From positions 1 through 64,000 of the forward strand of contig NZ_NFLV01000010.1 of the NCBI RefSeq assembly GCF_002161065.1: a stretch of 64,000 nt of DNA. The letters are read 5' to 3'. A program made the position numbers and the translations under genes. The stretch's first letter is position 1; the number at the start of each line of letters is the position of its first letter. Below are positions 30,845 through 39,578 of this stretch, piece after piece. Under the pieces are notes generated by a model. The model was given only the letters and a program-made list of their open reading frames with translations, made no database searches and was not told the origin of the DNA. The DNA is from Eubacterium sp. An11. GTDB taxonomy: Bacteria > Bacillota > Clostridia > Lachnospirales > Lachnospiraceae.

Positions 30845-31861
30845 TTATCCGTCACCTCCTCCGAAGGGGCAGATGCTGGCGCACGCCCCGGTCTCTATCA
30901 GGGAAATGTAGTGAAAAATGGGATAGGCCTGAGGCGGGCAGACCGCGTTCCCCAGGGTTTTCAGCCGCAGCGCCCGATCCTTCGTATCCTCGGTTATGCG
31001 GGGGACGCCCTCCGGCTCGCTGGCCCAGAGGATACGTCCGTCCATCCCTGCGGGAAGCCCATGAGCCATTCCACCCAATCGGGATTCAGCGCCGCCTTCT
31101 CGGAAAGGGGCTGCTCCTGGTGGATCACCTGGGCTGACAGGTTGGAGGATGGGGATTTGCCCCGGAAGGCCGTCGGTTTCAGGGTGGAACGGTAGCCCTC
31201 CGACGCCGCCGGCGTCAGGTAGAATACCGCCGCCGACAGGGACAGGCTCCAGATCGTCCCATCTTTGTTCCGCTTTCGGAAGATCCCGTTGTCCGACAGG
31301 AACACATCCAGGTTGGCAGCGTCCCGGCAGGTGGATTTGTCGGAGGCAAGGGGCGTGGGAAACATCAGCCGCGACGATAAAAGTTCGCTGGCGCTCATGC
31401 CATGCGCCGACGCCGCAAGCCGGAAATACGAATGGGAGAACAGCGTATCCCGCTTTTGCCAGGTCAAAAATCGTTTTGTCGAGCCCCATATTGATGAAGC
31501 CAGCAACATTTTCCCCAAGCACCCAACGGGGCCGCAGTTCGGCAATAACGCGGCACATTTCCGGCCACAGGTAGCGTTCATCCGCAAAGCCCCGCCGCTT
31601 TCCTGCGGTGGAAAAGGGCTGACAGGGGAAGCCGCCGGAAATGATGGTGACTGTTTCAAGTCCTGTTTTCTCAAAAAACGCCTCCTTCGTGAATGTGGTG
31701 ATGTTCCGGAACTTCGGCACATCCGGCCAGTGCCGCTCTAGGATAGAATAGGGGTAGTCCGCCCATTCACATTGGCAAACGGTCTCGAATCCGGCTGCCT
31801 CCGCCGCCAGGTCCAGACCGCCGATGCCGGAGAACAGGCTTACATGGGTCAGTCGCTCCAT
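30845..31861 (-). CDS. C5-cytosine DNA methyltransferase
   Basis: 338 aa. Motif I 'SLFSGIGGLDLA' binds SAM, motif IV 'GGFPCQPFS' carries the catalytic cysteine, motif VI is 'ENVAGF', and motif X is 'LGNAVCPPQ' near the C-terminus. It would methylate the ICE DNA against host restriction. The middle third is unusual: an alternative frame (30,994-31,365) also encodes typical Dcm-like residues ('MFPTPLASD', 'DWVEWLMGFP'). The target-recognition region is short and reads poorly in the called frame, so activity is uncertain. Confidence 0.8.
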   Translation of the reverse strand: MERLTHVSLFSGIGGLDLAAEAAGFETVCQCEWADYPYSILERHWPDVPKFRNITTFTKEAFFEKTGLETVTIISGGFPCQPFSTAGKRRGFADERYLWPEMCRVIAELRPRWVLGENVAGFINMGLDKTIFDLAKAGYAVLPFVFPACGVGAWHERQRTFIVAADVSHAPCLRQIHLPGRCQPGCVPVGQRDLPKAEQRWDDLEPVPVGGGILPDAGGVGGLPFHPETDGLPGQIPILQPVSPGDPPGAAPFREGGAESRLGGMAHGLPAGMDGRILWASEPEGVPRITEDTKDRALRLKTLGNAVCPPQAYPIFHYISLIETGACASICPFGGGDG

Positions 31862-32484
31862 ACCTCATCCCCTTCAAGACCGTCATCCTGGGGATCGTCC
31901 TCCACTTCCTCCAGCGGAATCAGGTTATGACGCTTGATGATGGCCTCCTCCAGGGTATCATGGGCGACGCCGCTGCCCTCCGGGAGCCCCAGGCTACGGT
32001 AGATCCGCTTCATCTCTTTCTCATAATTGCCGGCCCGCTTTTTCAAGCGGAGAAAATCCTTCTCCGTCTCCGCCTCCGACAGGCAGCGAGCCAGGGAGTG
32101 ATAGAGAACGATCAGGTTGTAGATGTCGCCCACCAGCATACGGAAACCGCTGCCGGGGATGATGTACTCATCCCGATATTTCTTGGGCTTCGGCTCCTCC
32201 TCCGGGACCACCTCCACCTCGTCCAGCTCCTTGTCCATGAGCCCCTTCAAATCCTTGGGGTCGCCGAACACCAGGTAGCGGCCGGGGATGCCCCAGCTCT
32301 GGAACTTCTCCTCGGCGATCTCACCGTACCGCTTCGCCGTATCCAGCACATGGAACACATCCTCCTCATCCTTGATGCGGCCAGCCAGAAAAGCGAGCTG
32401 GTGGAGGAGCCCATACAGGTGGACCTCATCGTTAATATGGGAGAGATAGGTCTTGCCGTTGATGACATACAGTTTGTTTTTCAT
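31849..32484 (-). CDS. Hypothetical helical protein of the transfer operon
   Basis: 211 aa from the ATG at 32484, seven bases after the GGAGG that overlaps the virB4 stop; the open frame upstream (to 32937) is a shadow of virB4. It is mostly helical and charged ('KYRDEYIIPGSGFRMLVGDI', 'SLARCLSEAETEKDFLRLKK') with a Pro-Glu linker in the centre. It has no membrane segment or known domain. Its fixed place between virB4 and the methyltransferase suggests a conserved accessory transfer function. Confidence 0.65.
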   Translation of the reverse strand: MKNKLYVINGKTYLSHINDEVHLYGLLHQLAFLAGRIKDEEDVFHVLDTAKRYGEIAEEKFQSWGIPGRYLVFGDPKDLKGLMDKELDEVEVVPEEEPKPKKYRDEYIIPGSGFRMLVGDIYNLIVLYHSLARCLSEAETEKDFLRLKKRAGNYEKEMKRIYRSLGLPEGSGVAHDTLEEAIIKRHNLIPLEEVEDDPQDDGLEGDEVWSD

Positions 32485-32486
32485 AT

Positions 32487-34910
32487 TCATGCCTCCGTTT
32501 CCGCCGCGTGCTCCACCTCGCTGGGTTTGGTGGTGAGCAGCTTGTAAAGCTCCGTATCCTTGGGGAAGTCGTCCGCAAAGGGCAGGATGACATTGTTGAA
32601 GAACAGCAGCCCGTGGCCGGGGTCGGAATTGGTCACATAGGCAAGCTGCTCCGGGGAGATGTTCAGCCGCTCCGCCAGTATCTTCCGGTCGCCGGCGGCC
32701 TGGTTGAGCATATAGATGAAATCGCTGTTTTCCAGAATGTTCTCGATCTCCGGGGAGGAAAGCAGATCTTTGGGGTTCTGTGTCGCCCCGGTCGGCACGC
32801 CGCCCCACTTTCTGAACCGTTTCCAAATCTCGGCGCTGTACGCTGCGGTCTGTTCCTCCTTCAGCAGAAGGTGGAACTCGTCCACGAAATACCAGGTAGA
32901 CCGGCCGATGGCCCGGTTGATGGTGACGGTGTTCCACACCGCGTCCTGGACAATGAGCATACCGGGCTTTTTCAGGTTCTTGCCCAGGCCCTTGATGTCA
33001 AAGCAGACAAGGCGGTTGCGGATGTCCACGGTGGTGCGGTGGTTAAAGAAGTTCAGCGAACCGTTCACATAGAGGTCCAGCGCCTGGGCTACCCGGTCAG
33101 CCTCCGGGATGCCTTGTGCCAGAAGCGCCTCCATCAAATCGCCCAGGATGGGCATATTCTCCGGTCTGGGGTCGGCAAAATAAGGCTGATAGATCTTCTG
33201 CACAGCCCGGTCGATGACGGTTTTTTCGATGGCCTCCAGCCCTGTCTTACTGCCCATGATGAGCTCGCAGAAGGACAGAACAAAATCACTTTTTAACGCC
33301 AGCGGGTTCTCCTCGTCCGAGTAGTTGAGATTGATGTCCAGGGGGTTCACATAGTCGGTGCTGGATGGAGACAGCCGGATTACCTGACCGCCCAGCCGCT
33401 TCACCAGGGGAGAATATTCATCCTCCGGGTCGCAGATGATGACATTATCTTTGGTGGTCAGGATGATGAAGGTGATCTCCCGCTTACAGCTCATGGATTT
33501 GCCGCTGCCCGGCGTACCAAACACCAGACCGTTGGGACACCGCGACTGCTTGCGGTCCAGCAGGATCATGTTGTTGGAGAGGGCGTTCAGGCCGTAATAC
33601 ATGGACTCGCCGCCCATGAACAATTCCTGGGTGACAAAGGGGACGAACACCGCCAGGGCCGATGTGGTGAGGCTGCGTTCGATCTTGATACGGTTCAGAC
33701 CCAGGGGGAGGCTACTCATCAGCCCATCCTCTTGCTGGAAGTCCAGCCGGGTGAGGAGGCAGTTGTAGGTCTGGGCGACGCTGGCCGCCTGAGATACGGC
33801 GATCTCCAACTTCTGCTTGGTTGCCGCCATGTGCATAACCAGGAAGGTCAGATTGAACATTCGCTCGTTCCGGCTTTGCAGATCCTGGAGGATAGTCTTG
33901 GCCGCGCCGCCGTAGGTGGCAAGGTCGCTGGGGAGGATGTCCATGTCATACCCGCTGCGCACCGCCCGCTTCTGCTCCGCAATCTTCATAGCGTCCAGGT
34001 CGGTGATCTTCCGTTTTACCATTTTTATGGCTTCGTTTTGGTTGATGCCCCGGATGTGCATAGTCACCAGGATATTGCCCTCGGTCTCCATAAACTCCGC
34101 CAAAATGCGGTCGTGGATCTCCGGGGCGGTGATCTGCAAAAAGCTGACTGCGCCGTACATCTCGCCGATGCGGAAGGTACGGGTTTCTCCGAAATGGAAG
34201 GAGGACGGGGCGATGAAGTCCTTGACCGAAAGGCCGCTGGGCGCCAGCCAGTCCCAATCGAAAGCGAACCTTCCGCCCTCCGGGTGAAGGATGCCGTGAA
34301 GCAGCTCCAGCCGCTCTTTCCCGTCCAGCACATGGGCGGCGGCCCCCATGACCTTGAAGCGGTTGAGGGTGTCGGTCTCAATACGGGCAAACCGAGCCCG
34401 CGCCGCCACCAGGTTCTCCGCCTCGATGGTCAGGGTGACATACTTGGTTTTCACATAACCGTTGCTGCCCCGTTCATACTGGAAACGGAGTATCCCGGCT
34501 GCGTCCTCACGGATGGGGTCCAGGTCGTTGCCCTGGGGACGGATGCCGAACAGGTCCTCCTCCGGTCCATGCTCCACATACCGGCTACTGAGTGTCATTT
34601 GCACCCCAATGGTGGGGTCATAGCCGTTATAGAAGTCGCAGAGGCTTTCAAAGATGCTCCGCTGATCCTCCGGCCCTGCCAGACGGTAATTCACATCCTC
34701 ATAGGCGATGGTTTTGGAGAAGGCACCGCCATCCAGCCGACACAGGCCGTCCGGGAACATATTGCGGAAAGGGATGCTGTCCTGCACCGTATGGGCTTTC
34801 CCGTCGCCCTTGGCCTGCCGGATCACCGCCTCGATCTGCCTGCGCTCGTCACGGGTCAGCTTACGTCTGGGCTTTGCCGTTTTTCCGGGTCTTGCGGTTT
34901 TTGCCTGCAA
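32487..34910 (-). CDS. virB4: VirB4-family conjugation ATPase
   Basis: 807 aa. The C-terminal ATPase domain has Walker A 'GTPGSGKSMSC' (about residue 465) and Walker B 'YFVDEFHLLL'. The N-terminal ~400 residues form the VirB4/TraC-type membrane-associated region. This ATPase energises assembly of the channel. It overlaps the prgI gene by 50 bp, a common coupling in this family. The CD1110-like layout and length match other Tn1549-like ICEs. Confidence 0.92.
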   Translation of the reverse strand: MQAKTARPGKTAKPRRKLTRDERRQIEAVIRQAKGDGKAHTVQDSIPFRNMFPDGLCRLDGGAFSKTIAYEDVNYRLAGPEDQRSIFESLCDFYNGYDPTIGVQMTLSSRYVEHGPEEDLFGIRPQGNDLDPIREDAAGILRFQYERGSNGYVKTKYVTLTIEAENLVAARARFARIETDTLNRFKVMGAAAHVLDGKERLELLHGILHPEGGRFAFDWDWLAPSGLSVKDFIAPSSFHFGETRTFRIGEMYGAVSFLQITAPEIHDRILAEFMETEGNILVTMHIRGINQNEAIKMVKRKITDLDAMKIAEQKRAVRSGYDMDILPSDLATYGGAAKTILQDLQSRNERMFNLTFLVMHMAATKQKLEIAVSQAASVAQTYNCLLTRLDFQQEDGLMSSLPLGLNRIKIERSLTTSALAVFVPFVTQELFMGGESMYYGLNALSNNMILLDRKQSRCPNGLVFGTPGSGKSMSCKREITFIILTTKDNVIICDPEDEYSPLVKRLGGQVIRLSPSSTDYVNPLDINLNYSDEENPLALKSDFVLSFCELIMGSKTGLEAIEKTVIDRAVQKIYQPYFADPRPENMPILGDLMEALLAQGIPEADRVAQALDLYVNGSLNFFNHRTTVDIRNRLVCFDIKGLGKNLKKPGMLIVQDAVWNTVTINRAIGRSTWYFVDEFHLLLKEEQTAAYSAEIWKRFRKWGGVPTGATQNPKDLLSSPEIENILENSDFIYMLNQAAGDRKILAERLNISPEQLAYVTNSDPGHGLLFFNNVILPFADDFPKDTELYKLLTTKPSEVEHAAETEA

Positions 34911-35262
34911 TCGCTCTCACCTCCTGTTCCAATTCGTGCTGCCGCACAAGCGCGGAGTACAGGTTGTTGGTTTGGTAGATCCGCACCTTTGGGCGGATAA
35001 ACTTGTTCTGAATGAGGTGCCCAAGGAACACCTCCAGGGGCTGCCCGTTCCGCTCGTACATGGCGAACAGGAAGAAGGGCAGCATGACCAGGATCATGCA
35101 CAGAGCCGCCGTGGTGGTGCCCAGCGTGTCCTTGGCTAAAAAGAAAAGTGGCACGCCAATCAGCGCTGCCGTTCCGAAACAAATCACCTGCCGCTTGGTC
35201 AGCCCGAACAGGACCTTGCTCTGCACCTTGCTCAGGTCCTTCGGGATCGTTACATAGGCCAA
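34861..35262 (-). CDS. PrgI-family transfer protein (VirB3-like)
   Basis: 133 aa. Starts 'VTIPKDLSKVQSKVLFGLTKRQ', then two adjacent membrane helices (about 28-46 and 51-68), then 'EVFLGHLIQNKF'. This is the PrgI/VirB3 pattern. It is an inner-membrane component of the conjugation channel that works with VirB4, whose gene follows and overlaps. Confidence 0.85.
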   Translation of the reverse strand: MAYVTIPKDLSKVQSKVLFGLTKRQVICFGTAALIGVPLFFLAKDTLGTTTAALCMILVMLPFFLFAMYERNGQPLEVFLGHLIQNKFIRPKVRIYQTNNLYSALVRQHELEQEVRAIAGKNRKTRKNGKAQT

Positions 35263-35267
35263 TCACA

Positions 35268-36164
35268 TCAACTCCTTCTTGTGGGAATATAGTCTTTGAA
35301 ATCTTTTACCGCATGGAAAATTCGCTTATTGTTCACCCACCGCTGAAGATGGCGGGTAATCTTAGGGGCGGTGGGGCGCTCATAGATCATTACATAGGGG
35401 TCATACCCCAAAGCCCGCAAGGTGTTCACCCGGTAAAGGCCTTGCTCATGGGTGCTTCCATAGTTGGTCAGCACATAGACACGCCGGTTTCGGTCGCTTC
35501 GGATGGCGGTATGCTCCACAAAGCGGCGGAAATACTCCGTCAAATCCTCCTCCGGGTTATCCCAGGCAAAATGTACCGCCTTGGTTCACACCTTGTTCAG
35601 CAGGGAAATGTTGTCTGGGCTGGTCAGTCGGATGTCCAGCCCCTGAGTGAAATCCACCAGCGCCCGGCTGTCGGCAAGCTGCTCCAGCAGCGCCTCATGG
35701 TCCGGGCAAGCCAGCAGATTGGGGTCCAGCAGTTTGATCTCATCCTCGCCGCGCCAAAATTCAAAGAGGTCAGCGACCTTGACGCTCCTGCGCCCTTCTT
35801 TACCGCTGACAATGCAAAATCCGCAGTTTCTCGGACAGCCTCGGCTCAAAAATCCGTAGGCTGCTCCTAAAAACCGCGGATAGAGAAAGTAGTCCGGCCG
35901 GATGTGCTCAATCTCATACGGAAGGTCTTTCCCGCCCGGCCCGTAGCCGGTGCCGCCCTGGATGACCTGGTCCGCATTGGTCACGGTGATGTTGTCTCTG
36001 GAATAGGTATCCGTGAACACCCGGCTTTTATAGACCAGGTCGTAATGCCCCTTGGGGCTCCACCACTCCACCCGGTCGCCCCGCCGGGTATGGTATTCGG
36101 AGAGTTTCATCAGACAGAGATTTGGAAAGTTGTGAGAATCCACATCGATCAATCCAACCTTCAA
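35268..36164 (-). pseudogene. Radical-SAM protein gene with an in-frame TGA
   Basis: The frame runs from 36164 to 35268 (298 codons) with one internal stop, TGA at 35588-35586. The first part (192 aa) holds the Fe-S motif CPRNCGFC and 'FTQGLDIRL'. The residues after the TGA ('KAVHFAWDNPEEDLTEYF', 'YVLTNYGSTHEQGLYRVN') continue the same family without a frame change. A single nonsense mutation in an otherwise well-preserved gene is the simplest reading. A free restart after the stop has no good ribosome-binding site. Confidence 0.8.
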
Positions 36165-36176
36165 TCAGCCACCCCC

Positions 36177-37043
36177 TTAGTGCGCCCCGAACAGGGATTT
36201 TGCGAGGCTGCCGGTCTTAAAGAGAGTGAAACACAGGAGCACCGTGTACCCCATGCACCCCCAGATAGCGCCGGAAATGTTGTCGCCGCTGAGCGAAATA
36301 CCTTCCACCAGCACCGCATAGATGCCCACGCAGATCATTATGAGGAACGCCTGGAAGCCCAGGGCCAGCAGGGAACGGAGATAGTTCTGCCCTGTGTTTC
36401 CCCATTCCCGGTTGACCATCGTGGCAAAGGGGATGGGACCTATCGAAGTGACCAAATACACCTCAATAATTCTGCCGTAAATGACCAGGAAGATGCAGAT
36501 GGAAAGTATCTGCGTACACAGTCCCACGAAGATGCTCTGGAACCACAGCCCCAGCAGGGCGCCGATGCTCCAGTCTGCAAGCTGGGTCTCCAGATCAGCG
36601 GTCACGCTGGATATGTCGATGCCCGCATCCGAAATGATGACACCTGCCGACTGGTTGACCACATTCTGCGCCACATCGAACACCGCCATGACAATGTTCC
36701 AGGTGTTCGTGACGATCAACACCGCGCAGAAGGTTTTGAAAATCCACTTGAAGAAGATCCATGTGTCGAAATCGTGAAGGTTGTTCTTCTCGACGATGAG
36801 CTGGATCAGCTCGTAGCACATGACAAAGGTGAGGACGATGCCGGCGATGGGGACGATGACCGTTTCCGAAAGGCTGCGGATCATATTGAAGATGCCGCTG
36901 TTCCAGGCGGCGGGCGTCATGCCGACCTCCCCGGCGATCTCGCCCACCTTTGTGTTCAGGGTATCAAACATCCCGGTCAGGTTGGATATGATACCGTCAA
37001 TGAGCAGTTCTTGGAACCACTCCTGTATTGCGTCAAAAATCAA
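36177..37043 (-). CDS. VirB6/TrbL-like channel protein (CD1112-type)
   Basis: 288 aa with a GGAGG site before the ATG. At least five membrane helices are visible, for example about 47-72, 90-112, 155-185 and 215-245. 'WNSGIFNMIRSLSETVIVPI' near residue 50 is typical of the CD1112-type VirB6 proteins. It forms the inner-membrane channel of the conjugation machinery. It follows the interrupted maff2 gene. Confidence 0.85.
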   Translation of the reverse strand: MIFDAIQEWFQELLIDGIISNLTGMFDTLNTKVGEIAGEVGMTPAAWNSGIFNMIRSLSETVIVPIAGIVLTFVMCYELIQLIVEKNNLHDFDTWIFFKWIFKTFCAVLIVTNTWNIVMAVFDVAQNVVNQSAGVIISDAGIDISSVTADLETQLADWSIGALLGLWFQSIFVGLCTQILSICIFLVIYGRIIEVYLVTSIGPIPFATMVNREWGNTGQNYLRSLLALGFQAFLIMICVGIYAVLVEGISLSGDNISGAIWGCMGYTVLLCFTLFKTGSLAKSLFGAH

Positions 37044-37109
37044 CGGGGATCACCTCCTTTCCGGGAGGCCCCGTGTGCCGAGGCCTCCCGTGGGGTTTGT
37101 TGGCGGACA

Positions 37110-37208
37110 TCAGGTAGTGGACAGCAGACCGGACAGCAGGGGGATCAGGGTGATGCCGATGAGGGCAACACCGCCGCCCGCCATGAGCTGCTTGATGCCC
37201 TGGCTTTT
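37110..37208 (-). pseudogene. 3' part of the Maff2-family gene, interrupted by element C
   Basis: Encodes the C-terminal half of a Maff2 protein: 'KSQGIKQLMAGGGVALIG', then 'LIPLLSGLLSTT' and a stop. The N-terminal half lies 11 kb away (48,364-48,489). Together they make a normal ~70-residue two-helix Maff2 protein, so the nested transposon split the gene. Confidence 0.85.
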
Positions 37209-37257
37209 TACTAATGTGTGATAAAGAAGCAATAGAAGTGTAAAAAATTTTGCCGTT

Positions 37258-37290
37258 CCTATCCGGCACTTGGCCATTGTGTCGGATAGG
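37258..37290. terminator. Hairpin at the recombinase end
   Basis: CCTATCCG (37258-37265) pairs with CGGATAGG (37283-37290), a few bases beyond the recombinase stop codon. Probable terminator, or a recombinase-binding palindrome near the element end. Confidence 0.5.
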
Positions 37291-37298
37291 TCGGGCGG

Positions 37299-38915
37299 TT
37301 ATTCAGGCAAGTCAATCTTGCCGACAAAGCTGTAATAAATCTCAATGTCCTGCCTGCGGGTGCCGTTCTCGTCGTAGCTGCACTCATGCACCACGATTTT
37401 CTCAATCATTTCCCGCAAGAGGGTGGGGGTCAGTTCTTCAAAGGCAAGGTGCTTGCGGACAATGCCCATGAATTTCTCGGCGTTGACGGTGGCTGCCTGA
37501 GATTTGTCCAGTTCGGCTTGCAGGGCGGCGGCTCTCTTTTTCAGTTCCGCTTGCTCGGCTTCGTAGTCAGCCGACAGTTCCATGAAACGCTCGTCGCTGA
37601 TTTTGCCGTTTACATTGTCCTCATACAGCCGCTTAATCATGCGGCTGATTTCAGAAATGCGTTCCTGCGCCTGTTCAAGCTGCTTGGTGGCCGCAGCGGT
37701 CTTTCGCTTGCCGCCGATTTCGTTCTGTTGGATCAGCAGCTTCACAAAGCGGCTCTCATGCTTGGCAGCATATTCCGTCACCTGCCGGAGATTGGAGAGG
37801 ACACCGGCGGTCAGCAGGTCGGTGCGGATAAAGTGCGCCGTACAGTCGCGGGTGCGTTTCTTGTAGCTGCCGCAGATGTAACAGTCCTGTTTACGGTCTT
37901 TGTTCTGATACCGCTGTTGATACAGCACATGGCCGCAGTCGGCGCAGAACAGCATACCGGAGAACAGCCCCACTTCATCATAGCGGTTCGGGCGTTTGCG
38001 CTGCTTGCGTAACTCCTGCACACGCTCCCATGTTTCCGTGTCGATCAGCGGCTCATGGTGGTTCTCAAAAATGGCCTGCTTTTCGATGGGGTTCTCTACG
38101 CTGTGCTTGACCTTGTAAGAGGGCTTTTCCGTCTTGAAGTTCACCAGACAGCCGGTGTATTCCCGGTTTTCGAGGATATGAACGACGGTGTTTGTTGCCC
38201 ACTTGCACTCATAGCCGGGGTGATAACGGCGGGTGCTGCCCGTCCTGCGGTATTCCAGCGTTCCCGGCGTGGGGATTTGCTGCTCCGTCAGCATACGGGC
38301 AATCTTGGTCGGGCCGTTCCCGGCAAGGCAAAGCTGGTAAATCTGCTGTACCACCGGGGCGGCTTCCTCGTCTATGATGAAATTCTCGTCCTCGTCCATC
38401 ACATAGCCGTAAACCGGCTTGCTGGTAACAGGCTTTCCGCTCATACCTTTTGACCTTTTTACTGCCTTGATTTTCTTGCTCGTATCTCTCACCAGCCATT
38501 CGTTGAACAGATTTCGCAACGGGGTAAAATCGTTGTCCATGCCGCCGTTTGCGCTGTCCACATTGTCGTTGACAGCGATAAAACGCACACCCTTTTGAGG
38601 GAACAGCATTTCCGTGTAAAACCCCACTTGCAGATAGTTTCGCCCCAACCTCGACATATCCTTGACGATAACGGTTCCCACTTTTCCGGCTTCAATGTCT
38701 GCAAGCATAGACTGAAAGCCCGGCCTTTGGAAATTTGCCCCGGAATAACCGTCGTCGGTGTACCAGCGCAGATTGGTAAAGCCGTTCTGTTTTGCGTAGG
38801 CTTCGAGTATCCTTTTTTGGTTCGATATGGAATTGCTCTCGCCTTGCAATTCGTCCTCATGGGACAATCTCGGATAAAGGGCGGTAATCAGGTTTTGGGT
38901 GGCTTGTCTTAACAT
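37299..38915 (-). CDS. Large serine recombinase (TnpX-like) of element C
   Basis: 538 aa. The resolvase domain holds the nucleophilic serine in 'LYPRLSHEDEL' (about S19), with 'DDGYSGANFQRPGFQ' and 'VKDMSRLGRNYL' active-site arginines. A recombinase domain follows (about 170-290), then a zinc ribbon (CADCGHV...CYICGSY) and a long coiled coil. This is the TnpX/TndX architecture, able to excise and insert element C alone. It sits at the left end, facing the junction with maff2. Confidence 0.93.
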   Translation of the reverse strand: MLRQATQNLITALYPRLSHEDELQGESNSISNQKRILEAYAKQNGFTNLRWYTDDGYSGANFQRPGFQSMLADIEAGKVGTVIVKDMSRLGRNYLQVGFYTEMLFPQKGVRFIAVNDNVDSANGGMDNDFTPLRNLFNEWLVRDTSKKIKAVKRSKGMSGKPVTSKPVYGYVMDEDENFIIDEEAAPVVQQIYQLCLAGNGPTKIARMLTEQQIPTPGTLEYRRTGSTRRYHPGYECKWATNTVVHILENREYTGCLVNFKTEKPSYKVKHSVENPIEKQAIFENHHEPLIDTETWERVQELRKQRKRPNRYDEVGLFSGMLFCADCGHVLYQQRYQNKDRKQDCYICGSYKKRTRDCTAHFIRTDLLTAGVLSNLRQVTEYAAKHESRFVKLLIQQNEIGGKRKTAAATKQLEQAQERISEISRMIKRLYEDNVNGKISDERFMELSADYEAEQAELKKRAAALQAELDKSQAATVNAEKFMGIVRKHLAFEELTPTLLREMIEKIVVHECSYDENGTRRQDIEIYYSFVGKIDLPE

Positions 38916-39147
38916 AAAATCCTCCGTTTCCGACAGCCAGCCCTACTATTCCGTAACTTTATTGTACCACGGAACAGCGGGGGCTGTATAGCGGTAAAAG
39001 CGTCAAAACCGCTTCTTTATAGTCTATAAAAAATGATAATTTTTATTTCAAGGCTTCTCGTTGCAAATATGGTGGTAGAAAAATTCAAATTCGTATGCTA
39101 TACTTATTTTATTACAAAATCTCGGCTTGTTTAGAGGAGTAGCACTT

Positions 39148-39303
39148 ATGAAAAGAAGTGTTTTATTAGCTATTTCTATTGTTATCGCAATCGTTTTACT
39201 GATAGCGGCGATATTTACAAAGGATTGGATTTTCTATCTGCTCATTGCCTGTTTTGTGTTTGCAGTATCAATAATCGGAAGCAGAAAAAGAAAGCAGAAA
39301 TAA
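39148..39303 (+). CDS. 51-aa single-pass or hairpin membrane protein
   Basis: Below the usual ORF cut-off. It has a GAGGAG ribosome-binding site before the ATG. A basic start is followed by two adjacent hydrophobic stretches (about 5-22 and 27-44) and a strongly basic tail ('SRKRKQK'). It is the only plus-strand gene in the minus-strand operon of element C and is divergent from the recombinase. A toxin-like or anchoring peptide is possible; the family is unknown. Confidence 0.55.
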   Translation: MKRSVLLAISIVIAIVLLIAAIFTKDWIFYLLIACFVFAVSIIGSRKRKQK

Positions 39304-39369
39304 TCTCAAATCCGGCTATCGTTCCAGCGGCCACGCTCCCCGGCATGGCCGCTTTTTCCATGCTTCGGC

Positions 39370-39564
39370 TCACGCCGGATAAGTCGGTTTCTGTGTAGCA
39401 GCGGCTTCCGCTTCCAGTACCCGCGCCATTTTATCGGCAGCGGTGGTTGTGGTGTCTTTCTTGAAATAGCCGGACACGACAAGGACGGAATTGCCCATGC
39501 GGATTTCTGTCACGCAGTCGGGGCGGCGGGTGGTTCGGTTGTCGTGCTGCTTGTTATCTGCCAT
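39370..39564 (-). CDS. TnpW-like transposon protein
   Basis: 64 aa, from the ATG at 39564. 'TEIRMGNSVLVVSGYFKKDTT', read as strand and turn, then 'ADKMARVLEAEA' match the TnpW family of Tn4451-like mobilizable transposons, which always sits beside the TnpX-type recombinase. Function unknown; a role in excision control has been suggested for the family. Confidence 0.7.
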   Translation of the reverse strand: MADNKQHDNRTTRRPDCVTEIRMGNSVLVVSGYFKKDTTTTAADKMARVLEAEAAATQKPTYPA

Positions 39565-39578
39565 AGTCAATACTCCTT

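Noticed and set aside
28931-31195. 754-residue plus-strand reading frame
   Set aside because: It lies opposite the NlpC and methyltransferase genes and is open only because of the high GC and codon bias of those genes. No ribosome-binding site or family features.
30994-31722. Second complete gene overlapping the DNA methyltransferase
   Set aside because: Only its last third looks protein-like and the start has no ribosome-binding site. Reported as a finding about the frame, not as a gene.
32490-32937. N-terminal extension of the gene at 31,849-32,484
   Set aside because: The extension is out of frame with, and wholly inside, virB4, with a Pro/Arg/His-rich shadow composition. The start at 32484 has a proper ribosome-binding site.
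35586-35588. Selenocysteine or programmed read-through
   Set aside because: The position does not align with a catalytic cysteine and no obvious stem-loop follows. A nonsense mutation is simpler.
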